37,972 bases of DNA from Apostichopus parvimensis (taxonomy: Eukaryota; Echinodermata; Holothuroidea; Aspidochirotida; Stichopodidae): positions 68,287-106,258 of the forward strand of contig KN886142.1 in NCBI GenBank assembly GCA_000934455.1, written 5' to 3'. The notes beneath the pieces are model-generated. The model did no database searches, was not told where the DNA came from, and saw only the letters and a list, made by a program, of their open reading frames with translations. Shown here piece by piece: positions 22,536-34,500 of this stretch; position 1 is the first letter of the stretch, and every line of letters begins with the position of its first letter. The position numbers and the translations under genes were made by a program.

Positions 22536-25500
22536 AAGCACATGGATCTTGTAGGTACATAGCTTGAAGGGTACCCAGACATGTGTATGGCTTAGAATAT
22601 TATTATCAGAGTTACAACAGAATGTAGAAGACAGTATCAATTTATGCACTATAACTCATGAACTCAAGAATGATAACTTAACATGAAACTTCACTTGGAG
22701 TATCTTAAATTTAAAACGGATGAAAGCAGTATGATCCAAATTACACAACATTTTAATGAACAACAAATCTTTATTGCTTCCCTTCATTTTTTTGTACGGG
22801 GAATTATGTCACGAGGCTGATCTTTTCTATTCTTGAAGTAACTTCTAGTACGTCAAATGTAACTTCATGACCAAGTCCAAAGCATCTATTTCAATAATCA
22901 TGAAAGATTAAATTTTCATACTCATTGAAAGGATTATTGCACAGAATGATATATAAATTCTTGGAATTGAAATTTGTCCAGAATTCATGTTGTACAGGAG
23001 GAGCATGTTGTTTCTGGCCACATTTTAATTTTGTGATTAAGATCATTATTATTCAGACTTCTGATATCATCCATCCTCAACTGTGCAAAATAAAATTGGT
23101 TCCAATTTTCTTAATGTTTTATTCAGAGTTATAGGTTATGGTCCAACAATGACTGGATATGCAAACAAACAGATTTAGTAAGTCTGTAATGGTTGTAGCC
23201 ACATAATGCTCCTATTAGGATTGAGGAGTATCAAAATACTGTATGTTTAAGTCATTACCTGGTTTATTATGACTGATACAAAACTCCACTCTAATCCAAA
23301 TGTAGCTGCTAGCTCAGTCTAAAATAACCTTCCAGGATAATTACTTTTGAAAATTAATACATCAATCCATGGAGTTTCATCAGTCATACTAAATTCTTTT
23401 TTAAAAAAACACAAATAGTACCCTGTTTATTAATATTAAAAGGTCACTAATAAAAGACTTAAACTGCTAGGCAAATTGGCTGTTTTTTGCTAAATCTAGA
23501 TTAAAAATGATTGCCTGAAAAATGTGGACTTTATTATATTTGTGGCATTTTTCTTCTGCCTTTGTCCTTCAATTCATGGCTGGCAAATAGTTATGGAAGC
23601 TTTCACTAACCATTTTCAGTGTAATGCAATGAAGTATTAAATTAACAATGCTGACTTTAATACTTTTAGGTAGATACGTCTGTGGAGTTCTTAATATAAT
23701 TGAGTTTAACAATGATAAATTATAGATAACATGTATAATTAATATTTGAATACCATTAGTCGCATTAGTATCAATATATCCTTTTGTGATTATGAAACTT
23801 TTGAAGAAAGCCCTCCGTCCATATTTTGCATCATTTACATCCATGAAATCAAGCAACTTGTCAAAAGTGTGATGAGAAGGGTTACATTTTCAGTTTTTCT
23901 GCTCATGTTAGTTCACCTGCAGATGGGAGCTCTCTCTAAGTTTTACAATAATGTGAATTCATAATGCATATTGATCAATTTTGATGGAACTAAGAAGAAA
24001 CAAGTCGAGTGTTGACAAGGAAGACTGTAAAGCCCAGGTTGAGAATTTCTTGTTATTTTACACAACACTTGAAGACATTTCTCATTGTGGATAAGCCTAT
24101 CTAACAAATTGCAGTCACATTGGACAATCCCTGATGAGTCCCTAGAGCATTAATCTATGGTGATTTGGCGCTCCTCTTGATACCTACAATGGTTTATTTA
24201 TCTGAAAGACACTTCTTATAACCATCTCATGATTTATCTTCCGGCAAAGCAGATTACTACCAGAGTAGGACATTACATTATCAGAACCCTTATCAACACA
24301 AAATATATCACAAACAGAGAAGTACCATCAAGGCACCTTCAAGATATAATACACAATGAACTTTTTGTATGGTTTGATGTATGCGTCAGATTCTAAACAC
24401 ATGAACAACTCAAAGCCTCGCAACTCTGAAAAGCTAGAAACTAAACATTCATTAGAGAAACAGCTGGAATTTTGATAAATAATGAACTTTCCACAAGAGG
24501 GAATTAGAGGCAAATGCTTAAAAGTGACTCATATTGCTCTGTTCATTATCATAACCAATTATTGGAGTATGGAATGATACTAACATGGCACTTTCACATT
24601 CCACTACACAAATACCCTTTTTGTTTTGACCCATGTAATTGATCTGTTAACACATGACTCAATGTCACACCTTTGAACACTGAGAAATTGAGTGCATACA
24701 ATGCACAGACCTACAACTAAGAGATCTTTCTACAAAAGAAACTTCACAAAAGTCTCATAAATACAAAATCTATTCAAAGAACAGAAAAAAAACAATCTGG
24801 GTACATAAGGACTTTCTATTGCAAATCAATTTTGGTTTAGTCTTCTTCATCTGGAAACAAGTGACCCTAAAAACAGTAGATTCATCAAACAAAAATGAAC
24901 TGGCAGAGAGAACTGATAATAGAGGGGGCTATAACAGAATTCCTATTGTTCCACCATAAAGATCCAATTAAGAAGTTTGCTGTATTAGAGAACAGTTTGT
25001 CATTCACAAATTTATATCCGATACATCCAAGCTTAATGCTTCTGAAATTTAACGATAGAAAAATATGTGAAAACAAACTGGAAATAAAAGTGTGACGGAT
25101 TGTAGTAGACATTGATTGATAAGGATTATCAACACATTGGTATACAGGAAGCAGAATGTACACATGACAAAATGTTTATGCTCACAAATGATATTATCAA
25201 GGAAAGAAGCCTTATCATGGTTAACCAGCAGAACGAATCACTACATATGGCCAAGCATTATCAACCATAAGAGACGCATAGTGCCACACACACGGAAACA
25301 CGCACACATACACACATGCACGTGCAAACACACATACAATCAACCTCACTATAAACAAGCAGATGTAGATGTTTACCTTAGAGAAGCATTCAATGGCAGC
25401 ATTGTATGAAAAGACATTAACATTAAATAAGCATGGATAATTCATTGTTTGGCAGTAAAAGATTACCATTCCATCCTATTCCCTTTTAACAAGTAAGACT

Positions 25501-27413
25501 AACTGGTACACACTAATGAGATGATTGAAACATATCTATACTTCAATGCGCCAAATGTGACACAATAGGCTATTTGTGTCTCTATAATCCAATGTTTCTA
25601 AGCACGTAATGTTGATGTTTATTAAACTTGTTATACTTATAAGAACTGTCTGGCAGCCCTTAGAAGTTACCTTAAAAAATGATAAATAATTTTCCAAACA
25701 TGTTTACAAAATATGAGAACGCTAATGTTGCATTTGACAAAGAAACAATTTTTTAATCATTTAGGATGGCAACATAACCCACGCTCCATACAGTTCCTAC
25801 AGTAATCACAACAAAAAACCGGGTTTGAATACAGATTAATTCCTTCTTTAATTTTCGGTGAAGTTTCTTATAAATTATATATGTTTAAAAAAAATCGTTA
25901 AGTTGTCATATATGTAGTGCATTGGTGATTTTTGTGTAACACAAGATAAGTTTGAACAGCAGACTCTTCGTTGTTTATACATCGTGCTTTCCAGTTCAAA
26001 TGCGAAGAATGTTCGCATGTAGGCCATCTAACGTTTACAATGGGACAGTTCTGCAAAGGCTAAGCTTCTCGGTACTACATTCTGCTCGGACAACGATTCC
26101 GCCAAGTTTCATCTTTCGATGTTCCAAATACATTTCAAACTTCTTTTTACTGTAAAGTTGATCCTTGAATTTTATTTCAGCGATTTCCAAGAAAGGTTTA
26201 TGAACTGTGGTTTGAGTGTGAGAGTGTATTATGTGCAAAGCTATGTACGTACCCAAATGGGCATGTACAGTAGGCTGTATACATACATAATATATACTAG
26301 GCAATCACCTGTGTGTGTACACAAGAGAGTGTATTTGCTGCGGAAATGGGAGTGCTAACTACAAGTCGCCTGTTTTGCCTATTTGCCTGCACTACGTCAT
26401 TCACCAAATTGATGCATTTGAAAAAACAGTGCTTTTGGTGAGAAACTGGTGAATTTGAAAACCAGATTTATGCAAGAAGAAAATGTCGAATGGGGAGGAT
26501 TTTTACATGGTTAGAAAGAGAAAAATAAGAACTATGAGGACAATTTATCCAAATCTTCCACCAGACAATTCCTTTAACAGATTTTGCATTTGTGATTCAA
26601 ATGTAACAATCATAACCCAAGTCACAGAATTTCGACAGAATTAAAGCACTGATGTGTCACAGTCCAACTAAAAGATTGGTTGCCTTAATAAATCCTTCTA
26701 CAGCTGTTCTTGCTTTCTAGATATTCTTTTTTGTCATATTCTGAAAAACTGGGTGCTCTTTTAAGGCTAAACTATGCATGATAGTTTCAACTCCACATTC
26801 CAAGACAATCTGTTGATCCATTCTTGTATAAATCGTAATATGTGAAATAAAATATATCCTTTAATTGCTTATACAACCAACAGTCCATTGATGAATGACA
26901 CCCTTATACATTGTTAACACAAGCTGCTCAGGTAATGATCTGTGTGCTAGACTTGATGTTTCAGCCACTTTTATTGGTAAGCTTCTGGTATTCAAAGGAC
27001 CATTATTCTAAAGACAAACTGATATAGAAATACAATCTGGATTGAACAGTGTGGTAATGAATTAATTCTACTTCAACTTTCATTTTACATGAGACTATTT
27101 TTTCGCAATATATCAACCGAAGTCAAGAAACAGCTAGTCTACCAGACCTAATTCAAAACTGGAATTGTCTTACAAATGAACATTTATTCATACTCGTTTT
27201 CTGATACATCATTTTGTAACAGTTTAATCCAAATACAAAATGAACCAAATGCAATGTAGGCTCACAACATAGCCTTGCATATGAACAGAATGTATTGCTC
27301 AAGCAGTTCAGAATGTATATCGAAAGTGATGAGTGTCATCCAGTGTACACTATTAGCATGTCCCCAGTACTGCATGCTGTGTTATTCAAGTGAATAGGAA
27401 TTGTGACATAGAA
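22536..27413. other. No supported gene
   Basis: AT-rich sequence with scattered short ORFs. An imperfect CA-rich simple repeat lies at about 25285..25340. Minus-strand FSYNAAIECFSK near 25410..25375 precedes a donor-like gtaaac but has no acceptor. I found no other structure. Confidence 0.5.
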
Positions 27414-27414
27414 C

Positions 27415-27463
27415 TTTATAACAGGGAGCTGCTACTCTAGAGTAGCAGCTCCCTGGTTATAAA
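27415..27463. repeat. Long near-perfect palindrome
   Basis: The 17-bp arms cagggagctgctactct (27422..27438) and their exact reverse complement (27439..27455) abut with no loop. The flanks tttataa and ttataaa extend the symmetry by seven more bases with a single 1-nt gap. The centre is ctctagag. One arm recurs alone at 36016..36034. Confidence 0.9.
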
Positions 27464-28023
27464 CACAATAAATGAACTATACTGATAATGTATTCCCCAT
27501 AAATACTGAAAAGTTTCCTGTATTCTGCATTTGCTACCTAATAACTTCAATCATTTCTTCAAAGAAAATAATGCAGGGCAAATTTTGCACCTCCGACCAC
27601 CAGGTCTTAATTTTGGTTCTCCAAAACAAATGAAGCCAAATAACAAATTAAAGCCAATACATAGACTGTATGGTGGGAGAGATGTGTAGGATATGTGAAG
27701 AGAATGCTAGCTTTGAGCCAGTAAACTTCCAATTTTCAAGTAATTGCAAGGGATAGGTATTGCTCTGCAGGAGTTTCCTCTCATATTTCCATTCTTACTA
27801 TTTTCCAAAAGCTAACAGTTAGCTGAGATAGGGTACATGTCTTTTATGTTCATTGAGAAATATGATCAATAAATCATCAAAATGCGATGAAACATTAATA
27901 TGGTTCCCTTCATAATTTCAAGTGACAGCCATAAAGATTTTAACACTAAAGTTCTCTTAAAGCTTAAACTACAAACATCATGCCCTGTGAATTTAAATAT
28001 TAAAACTATGCATCTGATCATTA

Positions 28024-28080
28024 GAAGAAGGTTAAGCACTGCTTTAAATTAATAGGTTTGGCTTCAAAAACACTCAATTC
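28024..28080 (-). CDS. Alternative short terminal exon for the membrane-protein gene
   Basis: About 300 bp past exon 8 there is a good acceptor (gataatttttcag). It is followed by a phase-0 frame, ELSVFEAKPINLKQCLTFF, and a stop. The intron length suits the gene, but a 19-codon open frame is what chance would give. It is recorded as a competing 3' end. Confidence 0.2.
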
Positions 28081-28384
28081 CTGAAAAATTATCCTGAGTT
28101 TTGAACTACATCTCTGTTCCAAACATGACAAGCCATCAGACACTAAAACTCAAATAAGGGATTAATAGCAAATTACTTTTGAATTTCTTTGCTAATGAAT
28201 GCATTACGTTCACCAGTGTTAGTACACAGTACATGAAGTTTACAAAAAAGTAATACAGTAAGCTTCCAGAAACATTTTAGTACAAAAGGGACTATTACTA
28301 TTCATCAAGAATGAACAGAACAGTTTGGAAGAAATAAACGAATACCATGGACCAATTACTATGTGATTAAAGTAAGATACTTAC

Positions 28385-28509
28385 CGGCAGGGGTATGCTG
28401 CTGGCTATTGTTCTTGCTTGTAAAATGACAAAACTCCTCATCACAAGCATTAAAACTGTTGTCGGGGACAGTAACGACCACATGAACAGCAGGGAACTGC
28501 TGATGCTTG
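28385..28509 (-). CDS. Membrane protein gene, exon 8 (125 nt), last supported exon
   Basis: The acceptor is gattttttgcag and the donor gtaagt. In the phase fixed by exon 7 it encodes SISSSLLFMWSLLSPTTVLM and a following hydrophobic, arginine-punctuated segment ending ASSIPLP. It ends in phase 0, so at least one further exon is expected downstream on the minus strand. Confidence 0.83.
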
Positions 28510-31500
28510 CTGCAAAAAATCAGTGTGCTATGTTAAACATACCAGCAAAAACATTTTAAATATAGCTGCAATCCTCCCCCCCCCCCCCCCCCCCCCTCCC
28601 TTCAATAATAACCTCCCTTAATCCAGCTTAGAGACAGTCCTATTTTCTGATTAAAAATAAAGACTAAGAACTTGAAGGAGGTTTGTATTAACTTTCAATT
28701 TCCATGTAATGTTTGTAAGCAGAAATGGGGTCTCAAGTTTTAAATCACTAACATTAGCACTAAAAAGGAACTATTGTGAAGAAATAGATGCATTGCAATC
28801 GTCTGTGTTGATTCACTCTAAGCTTATCCTAAACAGCCTGTTACCATGCCATTGATGAGATGCCATGGGTGATTCCCTCACGTTTCTCAATTGATGGTGT
28901 CATTTATTAGGGCCCCCTTCTCACCATGCCCCTTCCCAAATGTGTCTTAACAACCTTCACCACCCCCACCCCCTCCTCCCTTGTTAATAGCAAAAATTGC
29001 TAGCAAAGTTGGGACTCCATTTTTTTGGTGTTGGATAAGTATGAAAGCTAAACACTTGCCTCACTAGTCCCTGAGCAACTATCATATGTAGAAAGTTTAC
29101 AGATAGGTTTTTAAGTGAGCAGACGTGACATTAGCTTTAATCTACATAAAATTGCAAATGAAGGTGCAACAAACAAAACTTGATGCCCTTTGCAATGATA
29201 GGGGGTAACTTCTACATTTACTTTGCCATGTGAGTTTTGGCATAATCATACAAGTGTAGTTGAGTACCAAGACCAACACCTTTTAATGGTGTATTTTAAC
29301 TCCAATTTGTCCCTTACCTAATTTAAGGTGAAGAAAGCCATAAAGGATTTTTGCCACAGATGAGTGGAGGGACTTGCTCCTGAGATCCAGAAAAGAACAT
29401 GGACAAATGGATATGCGAAAATTAATTTTTCTCATTATAGGGAAGCGGCATGCAAAGTATGAGAGCCAATACAGTTCCTCACTGAAGATATCGTATTTAC
29501 AAGCTAGGGCATAACATACACATAAATGCACACACACACGCAAACAAACACATATCAACTTGACTGCATAGGTTACTTGCCTGCCTACAGCAAGTAACCA
29601 AAAGCTACTTTAAGAGAAAGATGGTGACAGTTAAAGTGTTCACTCTTAAACAAATACTTGCATTTTCTTGCCAAACACTGATTTTACTTTGAGATACTGT
29701 GACACTGCCAAACTGAAAATCATGTCTGTAAATCTTCCTCCTTAAAAGGATAATCCAGAGAAAAACTTTATTTTTGACTTAAATGGAAAAGAATATATGA
29801 ACTAAAATCCTGCTGAAATTTGAGGCAATTCATATTTTACTATTGATAATTGAAATTGTCAGTCTGCACCATTAGTGAACTTGCAGATTTCATAGTTTGC
29901 ACTGATAGCAAAATATTTGTTCCCCTTTATTTTAACTTTGTTGTGCTTGACCTTGGATTGAATAGGGCTTCAACTCTGCTTTACAGGATATGAAGTTATC
30001 AACACCCCAGTGAGTGTACATTTCAAAAAAAATATATATATATAACAAATTTAAAGTATAATAAAACTGTTAGAAAACTGCTTATCCACTAGAGAGCCTG
30101 TGAAGGAGAATGTGTAAAAGTAAGTTGGCCTGACGTTTCGATCCTAGCAGGATCTTCTTCAAAGGCTAAATGACAAGTACCCCCTTCCCTTAATCCTTTC
30201 TTTGTCCCTCCACTGTTTATCTCCTACCTCTCCTCTTCCCCTATTGGTTTCTTTCTTTCTTCTCTCCATCCCTTGTCTACTAATCCCCTTACATCTATTT
30301 CTTTGTGTTCACCATGCTCATTAACCTGTCTGTATTCTGTGCGTGTTTTTGTCCCGTCTGTTACTGTTACTTGTCATTTAGCCTTTGAAGAAGATCCTGC
30401 TAGGATCGAAACGTCAGGCCAACTTACTTTTACAAATATAACAAATTTGTCAGAGAGCATCTATGACATTAAAACCTGTTCCAAAAATTATCAACTTGAA
30501 CTTTGGTGCTAAAACAATAAGTTCCAAAACCATTGCTAAACACCTGGCTTGATTAAGCTGCATAAGCACACCAATATTGTAACATCATTAGTTACAGAGT
30601 GAAAGGAAATTACTGGTGAGGGAGCTGTTCTGAAAAATTATCAGCATCTTGCTCGTTTGTAATTACAGAGGGTACAACTAAAACAATGCGTACCAGCAGA
30701 CAAGCTCTACCAATTAACTTGAACATTCAACTTCTATTCTGGTATACATACAGAAACAAACAACACATACAAGGTCCCTCTCACCTCTCCCAAGTAGCTG
30801 GAGGTTTCAAAGGATGAGAAGACAGACTGTTCTCTTGTTGCATCACCCACAAACACCAGGTTAAGTAGAATGACATCAATGCACAGTCTGAGATGATGCC
30901 TACAGAAAGAAAGATGAATAACATTAACTTTCACCAAAGTTCTCAAGCATTTCATAAGTTTTATTAGATTCTATAGATCATAAAACAGGGACCAATGAAG
31001 AAAAACAGCTATCTGATGTAAGAGCAGAATAGAGTATTACAGTAAGCAAGTAAAAATCTGTCCAATGCATCTTTTGGATGGAAAAAACAGGTTTTACTGA
31101 CAAGATGTAGTAAACTTGTCAAGAACTCCCACATGCTATAAGCTATAGGAATAATTTGACATGACTTGAGAGCTATCTTGTCTTAAGTGTTCTTTGTGTG
31201 TGTTTGACTGAAGATTTGAGCAAGCCTAAGAATGACATTAAGAAACCACTTGTGTTGGAATGGGCTTCATTCTGTTCTGCTTTCATATGTCTCTATTCAT
31301 ACATTTTTCTTAACACGAAAGGTATTTGCAAACCTCACATTACCTAATACTGGCATTAATGCAGTTTCAAGATTGTTTCTTTAAATCATGAAAGAATGAA
31401 AAGAAATGCCAAGGAAGGGGGAGAGGTTCTTCATCCTGTTGACACTAGGAAAACACACACTGACAAAATGGTAGTCCACTGAAAAGACTACACCATACCT

Positions 31501-34500
31501 TCCAAAAAGAGCAAGATTTTCCTTAGTTATTAGCCGTTCGAGTGAGTATTTTGTAACAAGTATCTCGATCATACATAAAGATGATTTCTAGATTGATTTT
31601 CCATTCATTGTCTAGTATTTGCAAAGATACACACCATTTAGACAAACAAGAAACCATTCTATCAAAGAATCAACATTTTTACGAAAAATTTGAGGCATCT
31701 CTCAAAGGAGTTATGACTCATTCAGGGTAAATGCTTACACACCTTCATCTTTGACGAGTGTGACGATAAGCAATACCAATGACATGACTGCTATGGATGC
31801 CAAAATCCTGACAAAAAGAAAGAAAATGCAGGCTTGAATATTGCATAAAGAAGACAAAAACATGACAAAGTTGTGCTGAGCTGAAGTTTTTAGAAGTGAG
31901 GTAAACCTCAGTATCTATACTGTACCCATCTCCAAGCCAGAGTACCAACTGCAGCAGCAGTGTATAGTAGTAAAAAGACTAAGCAGTAGATGATGAAATG
32001 CTTCAAATGATAGAATGTCTACCTCAGATTCCAAAGGTCAAAAATAATTTTCCTCTGGAAGATCCTATTAACTCATTCTTCCTTAACCACACTACTGTTG
32101 GATTTTGTAATGTCGTATAAATATTGTACAGGATATTAATTTCAAATCTAAAACCAGAGCATGTATTCCTACATGAGGCTAAACCTTTTCTTTAACTGCA
32201 CTGAGCATGGCATATGCAAATAATATCCAATTATATGGTATCAATCAAAAAACTGTTGAATGTGTTGTCCTAAGTTTAAACAATATTTATCTCTAATCTA
32301 AATAAAGGAACTCACAAAGTTCCCAATTCAAAGTACATTTTCTCCACCAAAATCAAGATTTTGAATTGAATGCCAGTCACAGTTAAACCCAAAGTCTGAA
32401 GTGCACTGAAGAATAAAAGTGAAAACTAGATTTTCTTACCATTTGATGCTGTGACTTCCTGTCAGAAAGAGGATTAATCCAAGACTAAATGATGCAACAT
32501 ATGAGATAACTGTTATTCCTAAAACTGTAGTCTGAAAAGAGTGAAATGTAAAACATGAGTAACAAATGTTGAAATCATTTTCAGTCCAACCATGAAAGAA
32601 TGGAAGGATGAAAAGTGATAGGCTAACTAATGGTAATGTTGATAATAATATTCTACTAAAATTTTGAAATTGCATGAAAAGGTCTAGAATCAATTGATCA
32701 CCAGATTGCAGTCACTGAAATTACCAACGGAACATTACTACATGTTGTAGTCACTGCGAATGTAAAGTTCAACAAACAAATCATTGCTACAATAATACTG
32801 ACACCCTTTGTGACTTTAGTTACCAGTGAATCAATTTCATCTGTATTTGATTTACATAAATTTGATCAACTTTCAGCTTTGAAATTAATAAATGATAGAA
32901 CCCTTTTGCACATCATCAGATATACTCATTCTAAATGATGTATGAATGGCTGGTGCAATGCATCATCTACACTAATCGCTATGAAGCAATTCATGCTTGT
33001 AATCAGCTAGTTTTCCGAGTCACTTGATGATTATAACATCTTACATGCATTGTAGGCCTGCCCTCATTCTTCTCTGAGGTCTTTAATAGAGAAATGTGGT
33101 GTTTACCTTCACAACAACTGGTCTATCATCAATGTAGCTAACCAACTGTTTACTGGTCTGCATGACAAAGTACACAACTGCAATTGCTTCAAGCATCATC
33201 AACAGTGGTTCAGAAGACCAGATGACTTGAGTATAGACCCAGACCAGGATGGATGGGAATAAATCCATTGGAAGAGCTACCAAGACAACCAGCAGGGCAG
33301 TTGACATTAATGGAATTCGATTGATCTGAATTAGATAGAAATAACAAAACAATAACAAAAATACACATGCTTTGCAGACAAATGTTGTGGAACACAAATG
33401 AAATTTATTAACATATCAAGACAAATGACTGATGGATGGATAAGTGAAATGAAGATCATTTAAAATTTTGACTTATCATCAATATTTCTCCACGATGGTT
33501 GAAATTTTAACATGCACATTCTGAAGTGGCAGACCAGGCACAAATCTGTATGACAGTTAATGCAGGCAAAGGGCATTGGAAGCAAAAAAAATAATGAAAT
33601 TATAGGTCTTCTCAGATTTACCCAGACATCTACAGCAAACCAAATTCTTTTTAGTAGTTATATCAATAATAGTAATAATTTTGTCCTGGAAGGCAGTTAT
33701 TGTGGCACACAAAGCAGTCAACATATATGTGGCAGAGAATAATTTTAACATATTCATCCAGTATCCCATTGCAAAATGCTATGCAACATGGGAAAAAGGC
33801 TATGCAAGTACACACATGTGTTGCCCTTTATGTACATAGTAACCATAGTATGTTACATCTGACAAAATGTAGCCCCCATCAAAACTGCTACACATAATTG
33901 AAACAGTAAAATGATCAGGTTATTTTTGCGACGATTCTAAACTACCACAAATGTGGGAGGAGCCCACAAGGGGCAAAAATTACAACTTTCATGTTGGGTG
34001 GCTTCCAATTCAACATTTTAACTCAAATTTGGAATCTTTTCAATTTAGAAAGTCATTTCAAATGGGAAAACTATAGATTGCTCTTGGATGAAAAACCCAG
34101 CTGGGGATCGAACCCCCTATTTGCTACACCGCATTACTTCAAATGCCACCCCTTTCATCCACTTAGCCACAGCCACACAACAGCATTTGCCTACGACAGT
34201 ACATATTAAGTCACATGTTCTAATGAATGCAATGTCCCCATGGCAACTGTAGGAACATGCATTCTGTGAAATCCAAGTTATATTAAATGTTACATTCTGA
34301 CAAAACTGTTAAGCAAATATACATACTACTGGAAGGATATCAGCAATGAATGTATGCAACATCAGAATGAGGGAAAGACGAACAACCACGTCAGGACCAC
34401 ATAACGAGGCAAGAAGAGGCATTAACACCAGGAGCATCCACTGGATCCCTGGGAGATACCTGACACATGGAAAACAGAGTAACCACATCATTGTGATGAC

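Noticed and set aside
25375-25412. Minus-strand SYNAAIECFSK followed by gtaaac, resembling a TPR or PPR fragment
   Set aside because: No AG acceptor lies upstream within reach, and no neighbouring helix is visible.
30367-30434. Hammerhead-ribozyme-like core (tgaagaa, 5-bp stem gatcc/ggatc, gaaac, gtc)
   Set aside because: The first core base is T instead of C, and there is no convincing stem III or stem I around the cleavage triplet, so self-cleavage is not supported.
30273-30512. 79-codon plus-strand ORF
   Set aside because: It lies within the pyrimidine-rich core and right arm of the foldback element. The composition explains the open frame.
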